Assembly (NCBI GenBank): GCA_016776635.1
Contig: JADHSZ010000021.1
Span: 1 to 40,770, forward strand
Source of the DNA: Alphaproteobacteria bacterium
GTDB lineage: Bacteria > Pseudomonadota > Alphaproteobacteria > UBA11136
Direction: 5' to 3'
Length of the DNA stretch: 40,770 nucleotides
A program made the position numbers and the translations under genes. Under the pieces are notes generated by a model, which searched no databases, was not told the DNA's origin, and saw only the letters and a program-made list of their open reading frames with translations. This document shows, one piece after another, positions 15,762 through 24,235 of the stretch (positions are counted from its first letter, which is position 1; every line of letters begins with the position of its first letter).

Positions 15762-17135
15762 CTAGTATTCCAGCGTCAGGATCAACTCGAAGAGATGATA
15801 GTTCTCGTGGCGCCCGTTCATCTGTTGAGCGGCCTCCCCGGGAAGCACGACGCCATAGAGCGGCATTACGGTGAGATGGTCGAAAGCGGTCACTTCCGCG
15901 AAGACGTTGATCTCGTCCCCGAAATCATTGCTTGAGACAGCGCTAAAGCCGGTGGCCGGGGTCTGGGCGCCGGGTTCGTCGAGAGTGAAATTGAAAAATT
16001 GCAGCCCCAGATTCAGCCCCTCCGTGGGCGTGGCGGAAAGCGCCACCATATGCACGTCGAGATTGGCGTTGGTGATGAGATACTGGCCTGTGATTTCGCC
16101 CTGGAACCAGGTGCCGACGCCGGGTCCGGCCACGAACAGGGGATCGAAGGTCTCATTTTCGGAGGTATCGGGGTCATCGCCGCTGAAATGGCTGAACCGG
16201 TAGGTGAGGTCCGGCGTCCAGGGAAGATCGGCGAACCTATACCCGGCCGTGGCGTGCCAGCCCTGGGCATCGGCCTTGCGCGAGGTCTCGCTGTTGTGCT
16301 GGTCGGCGTATTCAAAGGCGAAATGGGTGTTCTCCACGCCGAAATAAGCGAGGGGGTTTCCCTCGCCGCGCACCGAGACGACGCGCAGTCCGTCGCGGGT
16401 GGTGGCCGGGTCGGCGTCGAAAATCCTGAACCCGTAGACGCCCAGGGTGCCGTAGGTTTCGTTAATCAGTTCGGCATTGCCCCCGAAAAGGTGCGGATCG
16501 TCGAAATCGTGGTCGGATTCCAGATAAAAGAGATCGAAGCGCACGGGCCGGGTGTTGACGCGCAACAGCCCGGCGCGCGGGAAAGAGCTGCGGGGACCGA
16601 GAAGCAGGGTTCCCTTGCGGAACTGTTCGTTATTGCCGTCGGCGATAAGAAACCCGTCGCCCACCTCGAACCCCTGCCGCCCCCAGGAGATATCCACCAC
16701 GTCGGTGCCCAGGGACGGGGTCAGGCCGCCCGATTTCCAGCCCCCATAGGCGAATTCGTTGTCGATGGCGTCGGGACGGTTGAAGGTCAGCCCGTCGGGC
16801 GTGCCCACGCCGCGGGTGGCGGCAAACACATAGCCCAGCCCGCCGTAAAAGGATCCCATGCCGGGAGGAGCAAACTCTGCCGTCAGTTTGGGCAGGGCGA
16901 AGGCCTCGCGCCAGTCCACGTCGGCGACGGTCCCCTTTCCCGGCTCGTCCAGCCCGGCCCCGAAATTGGTATTGCGGGTCTTGAAAAGACCGCCGCCCAC
17001 GGTAAGGCCGAAATCAATATTCAGGATGCCGTCGTCATAGAGGGCAACATCGGCGCGGGCGGAGGCAACGGCCACAAGGGCGAATAGACCCAAACAGGTC
17101 AGTTTCAGCGCACATCGCTGCCCGCTGCGGGTCAT
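15762..17135 (-). CDS. Outer-membrane beta-barrel porin-like protein in the cobalamin-riboswitch operon (possible alginate-export family)
   Basis: A 457-residue product. The ATG at 17135 overlaps the cbtA stop (ATGA) and gives a signal peptide, MTRSGQRCALKLTCLGLFAL followed by VAVASARA. The mature sequence alternates polar and aromatic residues throughout (for example FYGGLGYVFAATRG, then HATAGYRFADLPWTPDLTYR) and ends in an aromatic-rich strand, LFELILTLEY, the usual sorting signal of outer-membrane barrels. WGRQGFEVGDGFLIADG resembles alginate-export (AlgE-like) porins, but alginate transport is not implied. The translational coupling to cbtA below a cobalamin riboswitch suggests a role in cobalt or corrinoid entry across the outer membrane; that is inference. 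No TonB box or plug domain is seen. Confidence 0.8.
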   Translation of the reverse strand: MTRSGQRCALKLTCLGLFALVAVASARADVALYDDGILNIDFGLTVGGGLFKTRNTNFGAGLDEPGKGTVADVDWREAFALPKLTAEFAPPGMGSFYGGLGYVFAATRGVGTPDGLTFNRPDAIDNEFAYGGWKSGGLTPSLGTDVVDISWGRQGFEVGDGFLIADGNNEQFRKGTLLLGPRSSFPRAGLLRVNTRPVRFDLFYLESDHDFDDPHLFGGNAELINETYGTLGVYGFRIFDADPATTRDGLRVVSVRGEGNPLAYFGVENTHFAFEYADQHNSETSRKADAQGWHATAGYRFADLPWTPDLTYRFSHFSGDDPDTSENETFDPLFVAGPGVGTWFQGEITGQYLITNANLDVHMVALSATPTEGLNLGLQFFNFTLDEPGAQTPATGFSAVSSNDFGDEINVFAEVTAFDHLTVMPLYGVVLPGEAAQQMNGRHENYHLFELILTLEY

Positions 17136-17848
17136 GCCTCCTCTTCCATCCTGTGAAACAGGAAACCGGAAACCGCACCGAGAAAGACCCAGAACACCCC
17201 CGCCGTCACCAGGGCGGCCACCACGTACTGGGAGGCCAGTTGCGGCGGCGCCAGACCGCCGTGGACCTCGGGATGGGGCGCACCGATGAGATGAGGCAGC
17301 GCCAGCAGAGCCACCCCCAGCACCTTGAATACGTCTTCGCGGTGAAATACCAACAGCGCCAAACCGGCCGCCGTGGCCGCCACCGTGCCGAACCACCAGG
17401 CCTGGCGGTCGTAAAGCGGCGCCGCCATGCTGCCGGGGAGTTCCGGCGGTAGGCCCAGGGACGGCGCCAGATGAAAGACGGCGAAACCGGCCAGCCCCCA
17501 TAACATGCCGCGGCGTCCGTCCACATGGCCCGCAAGGGCGTAACAGGCGGTGAGCAACAGGGCGAAGGCGGTGGCCGTCAGGATATTGGTAAGAAGGGTA
17601 TAGAGGGTTCTCTCCACCCCTTCCTCGGGCGCCCAGACGCCGCTTGCGGCGATGCCCTCCCCATGATCGTGGGACGCGGGCGTGTCATGATGGTGGGCCG
17701 TTGTGGCCGTTGATGAAGGTTCACTGGTGGATTCATAGGTTTCGGCCTCGAGAATCAGGGGAACCACCCGGATCGTCTGCAGCCCGGACACCAGAATACC
17801 GGCGAGCGCCCCCGCGATTACCGCGGAGGCCAGAATCTGCCTCAACAT
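17132..17848 (-). CDS. cbtA: Cobalt transporter subunit CbtA
   Basis: A 238-residue membrane protein of the CbtA family, a B12-regulated probable cobalt importer. About five or six hydrophobic helices are visible, starting with ILASAVIAGALAGILVSGLQ. A His/Asp-rich loop (HHHDTPASHDHGEG, about residues 53-66) follows helix 1 and is a likely metal-binding site. Further conserved features are ALAGHVDGRRGMLWGLAGFA, PSLGLPPELPG, and YDRQAWW. It lies 18 nt downstream of cbtB and overlaps the porin gene by 4 nt. The transport role rests on genomic association with cobalamin riboswitches in the literature. Confidence 0.92.
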   Translation of the reverse strand: MLRQILASAVIAGALAGILVSGLQTIRVVPLILEAETYESTSEPSSTATTAHHHDTPASHDHGEGIAASGVWAPEEGVERTLYTLLTNILTATAFALLLTACYALAGHVDGRRGMLWGLAGFAVFHLAPSLGLPPELPGSMAAPLYDRQAWWFGTVAATAAGLALLVFHREDVFKVLGVALLALPHLIGAPHPEVHGGLAPPQLASQYVVAALVTAGVFWVFLGAVSGFLFHRMEEEA

Positions 17849-17866
17849 GATATGGAGCCCCCGCGT

Positions 17867-18058
17867 CTAGTGGCAGGGGAAGGCAAAGGCATGGCGGCCG
17901 TCATGGGCTGCATTGTGCAACGTCTGAGAGCCGGCGAAACCGACGCCGTAGAGCATGAACATACCAAGAAGAGCCGCTATAAGCACCGGCGTGGCCTTTG
18001 CCGAGAGGGATAGCGACTGTGTGGAGGAAAGGGTTTTAACGGAAGAACTATGACGCAT
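17867..18058 (-). CDS. cbtB: Cobalt transporter subunit CbtB
   Basis: A 63-residue protein with one membrane helix (PVLIAALLGMFMLYGVGFAG) and the family C-terminal metal-binding signature HDGRHAFAFPCH. It starts at the ATG at 18058 with TTGGAGA on the minus strand as Shine-Dalgarno. CbtB and CbtA together form a small cobalt uptake system. It is the first gene after the cobalamin riboswitch. The frame is open far upstream, but that part is riboswitch RNA and not protein. Confidence 0.93.
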   Translation of the reverse strand: MRHSSSVKTLSSTQSLSLSAKATPVLIAALLGMFMLYGVGFAGSQTLHNAAHDGRHAFAFPCH

Positions 18059-18175
18059 AACGGTGTCTCCAAAATTAAAGCAGTTACCGATTAAAGCGTC
18101 ATCGCAATCAAGGGGATGTTTTCCTTTGCCCCGCCGGGTTTGCCCGCCCGAAGGGATTGCGCTGACGATAAGCGA

Positions 18176-18352
18176 TGGCAGGTTTCCTGACTTGCGGATC
18201 GTCATCCCTCTCCTGGCCTTCCCGGAAGCTCTTACAAGCCTTCCAGTGGCGCTCAGCGGAGTGAACTCGCCGCTTACAGTTGCGGGAACAGCCGCGGAAT
18301 TGGCGCAAAGGGGAGATTTCCCCCACATCACCGCACCGCGTTCCCTTTTCAT
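18176..18352 (-). promoter_or_regulatory. Cobalamin (B12) riboswitch controlling cbtB-cbtA-porin
   Basis: Read on the minus strand, the conserved blocks occur in order: GGGAACGCGGTGCGG near the 5' end, GCGGCTGTTCCCGCAACTGT with AAGCGG, GCCACTGG, GGGAAGGC, and the B12-box-like GATCCGCAAGTCAGGAAACC with TGCC. It ends about 118 nt before the cbtB start. Between them a GC-rich hairpin (CGGGCAAACCCG, near 18131-18142) could be the expression platform. High adenosylcobalamin would be expected to switch the operon off. Confidence 0.95.
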
Positions 18353-18484
18353 CCCCAAAACCGGGGAACCATCACCGACCCAATGTAGCCACGGGCAAGA
18401 GCGTTTACAAGTGGGAGAAAAGCGCCTTTCCGCAAACGGTCCCTCTCCCGCACGCGACACGCATTATTTGTTTTGGCGGCGCCA

Positions 18485-18559
18485 GCCCGCTCCCCCTCCC
18501 GGCCACCCCAAGCCTACGATGCCGCATGTGACTCGTGGTGGACGGGAGGGGGAGCGGGC
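18485..18559. repeat. Long inverted repeat / hairpin between the MetA-like gene and the riboswitch
   Basis: The arms 18485-18501 and 18543-18559 are a perfect 17-bp inverted repeat (GCCCGCTCCCCCTCCCG and its complement). After one mismatch, 5 more base pairs follow (18503-18507 with 18537-18541), around a loop of about 29 nt. It lies 31 nt downstream of the stop of the MetA-like gene and more than 130 nt upstream of the riboswitch. It may stop read-through into the B12-controlled operon. There is no U-tract. Confidence 0.8.
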
Positions 18560-18589
18560 CGGAACAGGACTGCGGAAGCAGATAAGACG

Positions 18590-19675
18590 CTAAAAGGTCT
18601 TCTGCCAACTCACCGTGAAGAAATGGTCGGTTTTAAGCTGCGGGCCTTCGAGCCTCTGGTAAACCGGCAGCCCGCCCTCAAGCGCCAGCCGGTTCCCCAT
18701 CAGGGGACCGCGCGGCACAATGAAATTGAGTCCGAGAATGGCATCGGCCCGCTGGCCGCCCTGCAGGGTGGTGCTGGCGCTCTGCACCATGGCGGTGTTG
18801 AGATTGGGGTCCCTGCCGCGAATGTCGCCCCAGGACTCCCAGGCCACACGCAGCGAGGCGCTGGCCCAGTCGGTGAGCCGCCGCCCGCCCCAGGCCGAGA
18901 CCTGGAGACGGTTGCCGAGCCGGTAATCATGGCTGTTGTCGCCGCTGCGGATGGTGGCCGTGGCCTGGGCGCCCCATGAATAGTCTCCGGCGTATCCCCG
19001 GTACGTGAGGCCGGGCAGAAAGTCGTAGGTGCCGGAGCCGAGCTGCATGGGATAGGGAAGATCGTTGACGCCGTTACGGTCGGTGGGGGTGGCGCTTTTC
19101 TCGTCGATGGAGCCGGTGGGAAAGCTGATCCCGGCGTTGAGGATTATGTTGTGTTTCTCGCGCTTGAAAAACCTGTAGAGGCCGGTCAGCCGGACATCGC
19201 CAATGCCCTTCGATTTGGTCGTGAAGGCCACGCCGGCGCGGTTGATATGGTCCATTTCCTTGCGGATATAGGGGATCATGGGGGCCACGGTAAAATCGTC
19301 GGTAACGCCGATCATGGCGCCGAACATATGCATCTCCATATCCATGCGCAGCGGCGCCACCATCCATGAATCGAGCACTTCGTCGGTGCTCAGATCGGTG
19401 GTGCCGTCGCGGTTGCCGTCCATCTTCATGCGCTTGTAACGGTAGGACAGCATGATTTCTCTTTCCTTATGCACATGATCGCCCATGACCCCGACCGGGG
19501 CGTGCCCATCGGGTTCGCTTTCCTCGAAGGTTCTCCCGTAAATCGTGATGACGGGTGCGTTCTCCAGGTCCAGGTCTTCCACGCCGTCCTGGCCGTCTTG
19601 TGCGGCGGCGGGGCCGGCGGACGTGAGCAGAACTCCCGCAGCAAGGGCGCAGAAAACAAGATAATAAGGTCGCAT
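18590..19675 (-). CDS. Outer-membrane transporter-like protein (MetA/SphA-like), Met/His-rich
   Basis: A 361-residue product with a signal peptide (YYLVFCALAAGVLLTSAG, then PAAAQ) and a beta-barrel-like body with alternating strands ending in FFTVSWQKTF, an aromatic C-terminus typical of outer-membrane proteins. The organisation resembles the phenol-degradation MetA/SphA transporter-like family. A striking segment near residues 108-122 is rich in Met and His (LRMDMEMHMFGAMIG), and MGDHVHKEREIM near 64-75 adds more soft-metal ligands, which would suit copper. A strong GAAGGGAG site precedes the ATG. It follows the DUF2946 gene on the same strand (139-nt gap). The ligand is not known. Confidence 0.75.
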   Translation of the reverse strand: MRPYYLVFCALAAGVLLTSAGPAAAQDGQDGVEDLDLENAPVITIYGRTFEESEPDGHAPVGVMGDHVHKEREIMLSYRYKRMKMDGNRDGTTDLSTDEVLDSWMVAPLRMDMEMHMFGAMIGVTDDFTVAPMIPYIRKEMDHINRAGVAFTTKSKGIGDVRLTGLYRFFKREKHNIILNAGISFPTGSIDEKSATPTDRNGVNDLPYPMQLGSGTYDFLPGLTYRGYAGDYSWGAQATATIRSGDNSHDYRLGNRLQVSAWGGRRLTDWASASLRVAWESWGDIRGRDPNLNTAMVQSASTTLQGGQRADAILGLNFIVPRGPLMGNRLALEGGLPVYQRLEGPQLKTDHFFTVSWQKTF

Positions 19676-19814
19676 TGTGAATTTCTCCCTTCACGCGCCC
19701 GGCATGTCACAGCCGCGCCCGCAAACAACTTTTCGATTTTCTTGAAAAACACGGCACGGACCCGCCCTTCCCGTAAAAGGTAAGGTGGCCCGGCTTCGTG
19801 TGCTTTAAATAAAT

Positions 19815-20273
19815 TCAGACGCGGGAGGGAGGTCCGCGCGTAAACGGCCGGAAAGCCGCGTCTCCGGCCTCGGGCATAACCACGGAGCCATGCCGGACAA
19901 AGGACCGGGAGGAGGGGTAGGAGACGGGTTCCGGTGAATTTCCGCCTCTGTCCAGAGATAATTCCAGGGCCAGACAACAATGAGAGCATTTGGCGGGGAA
20001 AGACATTCCCCCCTCGGGCCCACCTGGTACGGCGGCGTGGCCGGATTTAAGCCCCCCAGGGGTGCAGATTTGCGCCAGGGCGGCGACCAGGCTGGAATCG
20101 CCATAGGCGGCATTGTCGTGGGATGAGGCGGGAGAAGCGGCGGCGGTGGAAACGCCAATTCCCGCGCCCAACAGCACCGAGGCCGCCATGGCCATCAGAG
20201 CCAGCCACGCGCCGGCACGCCTGCATGCTCGCCTGCACGTCGGTCCGGGAATGTGTTTGCGCCTGTCGGTCAC
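19815..20273 (-). CDS. DUF2946-like exported cysteine-motif protein
   Basis: A 152-residue protein starting at a GTG at 20273. A basic N-terminus (RRACRRAG) precedes one hydrophobic signal or anchor helix, AWLALMAMAASVLLGAGIGV. The remainder carries the two marks of DUF2946: an ICTPGG element (about residues 70-75) and a KCSHCCLAL cysteine cluster (about 96-104). Such proteins are often encoded beside metal-related outer-membrane proteins, which agrees with the Met/His-rich barrel gene downstream. A role in metal binding or trafficking is plausible but not shown. The C-terminus is Pro/Arg-rich and unremarkable. It is divergent from chvI. Confidence 0.65.
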   Translation of the reverse strand: MTDRRKHIPGPTCRRACRRAGAWLALMAMAASVLLGAGIGVSTAAASPASSHDNAAYGDSSLVAALAQICTPGGLKSGHAAVPGGPEGGMSFPAKCSHCCLALELSLDRGGNSPEPVSYPSSRSFVRHGSVVMPEAGDAAFRPFTRGPPSRV

Positions 20274-20457
20274 GGAGAATCCGCCGCCTGTGTATTGTGA
20301 GTCCAGCTTCCCCTGCCTATATCCTATCCCTTATCGCCCCTCAAGGGATGTTTTGCCGCAGAATGGTCAGGGCGGCCGTGTGTGCCGCCGAAAAGCCACA
20401 ATTTCTGATAGTATGGCATGTGGTGGCCCTTACGGGAGATAACAAGGAGACCCGGAC

Positions 20458-21159
20458 GTGACCCATACCATCGCTTTGGTGGATGATGACCAGAATATCC
20501 TGACCTCGCTGTCGCTGGCGCTGGAATCGGAAGGGTTTGCCGTGCGCAGCTATTCCAACGGCGCCGAGGCGCTGTCGGCATTGATGTCGCGGCCCGCCGA
20601 TCTGGTGCTTCTGGATATCAAGATGCCACGCATGGACGGCATGGAAATGCTGAGCCAATTGCGGCGCCACTCCACCGTGCCGGTGATCTTTCTCACCTCC
20701 AAGGATGAAGAAGAGGACGAACTGGAGGGCCTGCGCTCGGGCGCCGACGATTACATCAAGAAACCCTTTTCCCAGAGTCTCCTCGTGGAACGGGTGCGGG
20801 TGCTGTTGCGGCGCGCCGAAATCGCCGCCGGTGAAGAGGGCGAGGCCGCGCCCGCAGAAATGATCGCGCGCGGCGAGCTGGTCCTGGATTCCACCTGTCA
20901 TGTGTGCAGCTGGAAGGGCGAAACAGTGCCCCTGACGGTGACCGAGTTTCTGATCCTGAAATCCCTGGCCCTGCGGCCCGGCCATGTGAAAAGCAGGGAC
21001 CAGCTGATGGACGCGGCCTATGGCGAGCATATCTACGTGGATGACAGGACTATCGACAGCCACATCAAGCGGCTGCGCAAGAAGTTCCGCCGTATCGACA
21101 AGGGTTTCGGACAGATCGAAACCCTCTACGGCATCGGATACCGCTATAATGCCGACTGA
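20458..21159 (+). CDS. chvI: Two-component response regulator ChvI
   Basis: A 233-residue OmpR-family regulator. The receiver domain (1-120) has the acidic pocket VDDD, the phospho-acceptor Asp53 in [13 protein letters not shown], Thr in [20 protein letters not shown] and Lys in YIKKPF. The winged-helix output domain (about 135-230) ends LYGIGYRYN. In alphaproteobacteria ChvI with ChvG controls envelope, acid-pH and central-metabolism genes. The start is GTG with AAGGAGA 9 nt upstream. The adjacent chvG and PTS genes confirm the assignment. The pckA gene often found upstream is absent. Confidence 0.94.
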   Translation: MTHTIALVDDDQNILTSLSLALESEGFAVRSYSNGAEALSALMSRPADLVLLDIKMPRMDGMEMLSQLRRHSTVPVIFLTSKDEEEDELEGLRSGADDYIKKPFSQSLLVERVRVLLRRAEIAAGEEGEAAPAEMIARGELVLDSTCHVCSWKGETVPLTVTEFLILKSLALRPGHVKSRDQLMDAAYGEHIYVDDRTIDSHIKRLRKKFRRIDKGFGQIETLYGIGYRYNAD

Positions 21160-21195
21160 CCCTTTGCGGTCTTTCCCACAGTAAGAAGCCGCAAC

Positions 21196-22890
21196 ATGAC
21201 GGAAAACACGGACACCCCCGACCCGCAGCCGCCCGGCCACAACACCGCCCACGACGCCGCAACCGAACCGCTGGTGCGCAAGCGGGGACTCATGTCGCCC
21301 CTGACGCGGCGCATTCTGGCGCTCAATGTGCTGGCCCTGGCCATTCTCGTGGGCGGATTGCTGTATTTTGGCGAATACCGCAAAAGCCTGGTCGAAACCA
21401 AGCTGGCGGCGTTGCAGACCCAGGGCGAGGTATTCGCCGCCGCCCTGGGCGAAGGCGCGGTGGCCACCGGCCCCGCCGACCGGCCCCATTTGCTTCCCAG
21501 CCTGGCCGGTCAGATGATGCGCCGCCTGGCGGAGCCCGCGGGCGTTCACGCCCGGCTGTTCGGCGTGGAGGGCGCGCTTCTGGCCGACAGCCTGACGCTT
21601 CCCGGCGCCGGACGGACGGTTTACCGCCGCGATCTGCCGGAGGACGGGAGCGGCTTCCAGTCCTGGCTGAACGGCATTTTCGACCGCATAGACGGCCTTT
21701 TTTTCTCCACAAACGGACCTTTTTCAGCCACCGAAGAGGTGCCCTACAGCGAGCCCGAAATCCCCGGCGCCATCGACTTCGACGAGGTCATGTCCGCGCT
21801 TGAAGGGGAAAGCGCCCGCGCCCTGCGCAGCGACGGCGAGGGAGGTATCATTTTAAGCGTCGCCGTGCCGGTGCAGTATTACAAGGAAGTCATGGGGGCG
21901 ATCCTGTTGTCCCGCGATGGCGGGGACATTCTGGCCACCCTGCGTTCGGTGCGGTTCGATATCCTCAAGATTTTCGCCGTCACCCTGGCCGTGACCGTGT
22001 TGTTGTCGCTGTATTTGGCGGGCACCATCGCGCGGCCCATCCACAATCTGGCCGAGGCGGCGGAACGGGTGCGCCGCCATCATGACCGCCATGTGGAAAT
22101 TCCCGATTTCACCGCACAGGGTGATGAAATCGGCGATCTTTCCGGGGCCTTCCGCGACATGACGGCGGCCCTGTGGCAGCGCATGGACGCCATCGAAAGC
22201 TTCGCCGCCGACGTGGCCCACGAGATCAAGAACCCGCTGACCTCGCTGCGCAGCGCCGTGGAGACGGCAGCCGGCGTCACCGACCCGGAGAAACAACGCA
22301 AGCTGTTGGCGGTTGTCCTCGACGACGTACAGAGAATAGACCGCCTCATCAGCGACATTTCCGACGCCTCCCGGCTCGACGCCGAACTGTCCCGGGCCAC
22401 CCGAGCCCCGGTGGACGTGGCCGGACTTCTCGCCACCCTCGGCGACATACACAACACCACCAGCGGCGGCGGGAAACCCGCTTTGACGGTGGCGGCCGGG
22501 GCGGAGACCGATTTTCATGCCTCTGCCATCGAGGGACGGCTGGTCCAGGTTTTCCGCAACCTGATCGCCAATGCCGTTTCCTTCAGCCCCCCCAGTGGCA
22601 CCATCACCTGTCGCGTGACGCGGGAAAACGGCGAAGACGGTGATTGTGTGATCGTGGCGATCGAGGACGAAGGCCCCGGAATCCCGGAAAACAAGCGCGA
22701 AACCATTTTCGAGCGTTTTTATACCGAACGCCCCGAAGGCGAGAAATTCGGCCTTCATTCCGGGCTCGGGCTAAGTATTTCCCGGCAGATCGTCGAAGCC
22801 CATGGCGGCACCCTGTACGCCGAGAACCTGACCGCCAAGGACGGCGGCGTATGCGGCGCCCGTTTCACCGTCCGCCTGCCGCGCGAATAA
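21196..22890 (+). CDS. chvG: Sensor histidine kinase ChvG
   Basis: A 564-residue membrane kinase paired with ChvI. A short cytoplasmic tail is followed by TM1 (ILALNVLALAILVGGLLYFG, about 36-55), a periplasmic sensor domain of about 200 residues, TM2 (about 255-277, IFAVTLAVTVLLSLYLAGTI) and a HAMP linker. Next comes HisKA with the phospho-acceptor His342 in FAADVAHEIKNPLTSL, and a HATPase_c domain with the N box VFRNLIANAVSFS and G boxes EDEGPGIP and GLGLSISRQIVEAHGG. It follows chvI by 36 nt. In related species the periplasmic repressor ExoR is its partner; none is seen here. Confidence 0.94.
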   Translation: MTENTDTPDPQPPGHNTAHDAATEPLVRKRGLMSPLTRRILALNVLALAILVGGLLYFGEYRKSLVETKLAALQTQGEVFAAALGEGAVATGPADRPHLLPSLAGQMMRRLAEPAGVHARLFGVEGALLADSLTLPGAGRTVYRRDLPEDGSGFQSWLNGIFDRIDGLFFSTNGPFSATEEVPYSEPEIPGAIDFDEVMSALEGESARALRSDGEGGIILSVAVPVQYYKEVMGAILLSRDGGDILATLRSVRFDILKIFAVTLAVTVLLSLYLAGTIARPIHNLAEAAERVRRHHDRHVEIPDFTAQGDEIGDLSGAFRDMTAALWQRMDAIESFAADVAHEIKNPLTSLRSAVETAAGVTDPEKQRKLLAVVLDDVQRIDRLISDISDASRLDAELSRATRAPVDVAGLLATLGDIHNTTSGGGKPALTVAAGAETDFHASAIEGRLVQVFRNLIANAVSFSPPSGTITCRVTRENGEDGDCVIVAIEDEGPGIPENKRETIFERFYTERPEGEKFGLHSGLGLSISRQIVEAHGGTLYAENLTAKDGGVCGARFTVRLPRE

Positions 22891-22961
22891 TATCTTTAGT
22901 TCAATTGGAGGTTTAACCAACCGCCGTTGACAGGGTTTGCCGTTGCGGGCACCGTCACCCC

Positions 22962-23378
22962 ATGACCTTGACCCATGGCACATGCGTCACCCTTGACGGG
23001 GTGGCCGTGCTGTTGCGCGGGCCTTCCGGCAGCGGCAAGAGCGATCTGGCGCTGCGGCTGATTGATGGCGGCGCACGGCTGATCGCCGACGACCAGACCC
23101 TGGTCACCATGCGGGACGGGCGGCTGGTGGCATCGGCGCCAGAAACCATCGCCGGGAAAATGGAAGTGAGAGGAATCGGCATTCTTGCGGTAGAAGCGGA
23201 AACTTCGGGCATCCTTGGGCTGGTGGTGGATCTGGTGCCGGACCCGCCCGAACGCATGCCGGAACCCGAAACCACCGAGATTCTGGGTATTGCGCTGCCC
23301 CTGTTGCGGCTCAACCCCTTCGAGGCATCGGCGGCGGCCAAGCTGCGCCTCGCCGTGCGCTCCATGGCCGGGGAATAA
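22962..23378 (+). CDS. hprK: Short-form HPr kinase/phosphorylase
   Basis: Phosphorylates HPr on a serine. The 138-residue product corresponds to the catalytic domain only, as in other alphaproteobacteria; the N-terminal domain of the Gram-positive enzyme is absent. It starts LTHGTCVTLDGVAVLLRGPS, with the P-loop GPSGSGKS at residues 20-27. DDQTLV follows near 47-52, and the HprK signature KMEVRGIGILAV near 66-77. The start ATG at 22962 matches family alignment. It lies 71 nt after chvG, probably in the same operon. The target serine is likely Ser61 of the HPr encoded 0.5 kb downstream. rapZ, which often follows hprK, is missing here. Confidence 0.92.
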   Translation: MTLTHGTCVTLDGVAVLLRGPSGSGKSDLALRLIDGGARLIADDQTLVTMRDGRLVASAPETIAGKMEVRGIGILAVEAETSGILGLVVDLVPDPPERMPEPETTEILGIALPLLRLNPFEASAAAKLRLAVRSMAGE

Positions 23379-23517
23379 CGGGAGAAAATAGGGGCGGCGG
23401 AAAGCAAAAAACCCCGAAAAACGTGCTTCTTGGTTGCGCGGCGGGGAACATGGCGTCAATCTCCACCGCTGGGATTGGAATTTGACCGCCGTACAGGCGG
23501 CCGGGAAGGGCTTGATC

Positions 23518-23925
23518 ATGATCGGAATGGTTCTCGTCACCCATGGAAGGCTGGCCGCGGAGTTCGTGGCGGCGCTGGAACATGTGGTCGGACCCCAGGC
23601 CAATATCCGGGCCATCTGCATCGGCCCCAACGACGACATGGAAGAGCGCAGGAAGGACATCCTGGAAAGTATTTCCGCCGTCGACGACGGCAGCGGCGTA
23701 GTCCTTCTCACCGACATGTTCGGCGGCACACCGTCCAACCTGGCCATTTCGGTCATGGAGAAAGCCCCGGTGGAGGTCATCGCCGGGGTTAATCTGCCCA
23801 TGTTGATCAAGCTGGCCAGCGTGCGCGAGGAAATGGAGCTGGCCGAGGCCGTGGCCAGCGCCCAGAAGGCGGGATGTAAATATATCAATGTGGCCTCGGG
23901 TCTGCTGGGGGAAGAAAAGGCGTGA
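23518..23925 (+). CDS. PTS EIIA-mannose-family regulatory protein
   Basis: A 135-residue EIIA-Man domain protein. The active His9 is in MVLVTHGRLA. DMFGGTPSNLAIS and EVIAGVNLPMLIKL are the other family blocks. No EIIB, EIIC or EIID genes are present, so it is a regulatory phospho-acceptor. The start is the ATG at 23518, preceded by GGGAAGGG; the longer open frame upstream lacks family resemblance. Its stop overlaps the HPr start (GTGA). It is called ptsM or manX in related organisms. Confidence 0.92.
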   Translation: MIGMVLVTHGRLAAEFVAALEHVVGPQANIRAICIGPNDDMEERRKDILESISAVDDGSGVVLLTDMFGGTPSNLAISVMEKAPVEVIAGVNLPMLIKLASVREEMELAEAVASAQKAGCKYINVASGLLGEEKA

Positions 23926-24233
23926 GCGAATTCAGGTCGGGACAGGATTTCGCCGAGGGCAAATCCATACACAGGATCACCATGACCATTACCAACCGCC
24001 TCGGCCTGCATGCCCGCGCCGCCGCCAAATTCGTCAAGACGGCGGGACAGTTTGGCGCCGAGATTACCGTCCGCAAGGACGGCACCGAGGTCTCGGGGTT
24101 GTCCATCATGGGCCTGATGATGCTTGCCGCCACGCCCGGCTCCGAGATTGTGATCGAATCCACGGGCGACCAGGCGGAAGACGCGCTGGATGCGCTTAAA
24201 AACCTGATTACCAGAAACTTCGATGAAGACTAG
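23922..24233 (+). CDS. ptsH: Phosphocarrier protein HPr
   Basis: A 103-residue HPr that accepts phosphate from EI on His30 (RLGLHARAAAKFVK) and is a target of HprK at the regulatory Ser61 (GLSIMGLMML). It is longer than usual (about 85-90) by an N-terminal stretch of roughly 15-20 residues ahead of the first beta strand. The GTG start overlaps the EIIA stop. There are 2 nt between it and ptsI. An internal ATG (residue 21) could give a form without the extension, but it lies too close to the conserved core strand to be the main start. Confidence 0.93.
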   Translation: MSEFRSGQDFAEGKSIHRITMTITNRLGLHARAAAKFVKTAGQFGAEITVRKDGTEVSGLSIMGLMMLAATPGSEIVIESTGDQAEDALDALKNLITRNFDED

Positions 24234-24235
24234 AC

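Noticed and set aside
15999..17087. Plus-strand ORF of 362 codons opposite the outer-membrane barrel gene
   Set aside because: The minus-strand frame has a signal peptide, barrel pattern and translational coupling; the plus frame has low-complexity Gly/Val/His composition.
23379..23517. Remnant of rapZ between hprK and the EIIA gene
   Set aside because: The 139-nt gap translated in three frames shows no RapZ-like segment; simple absence is the better description.
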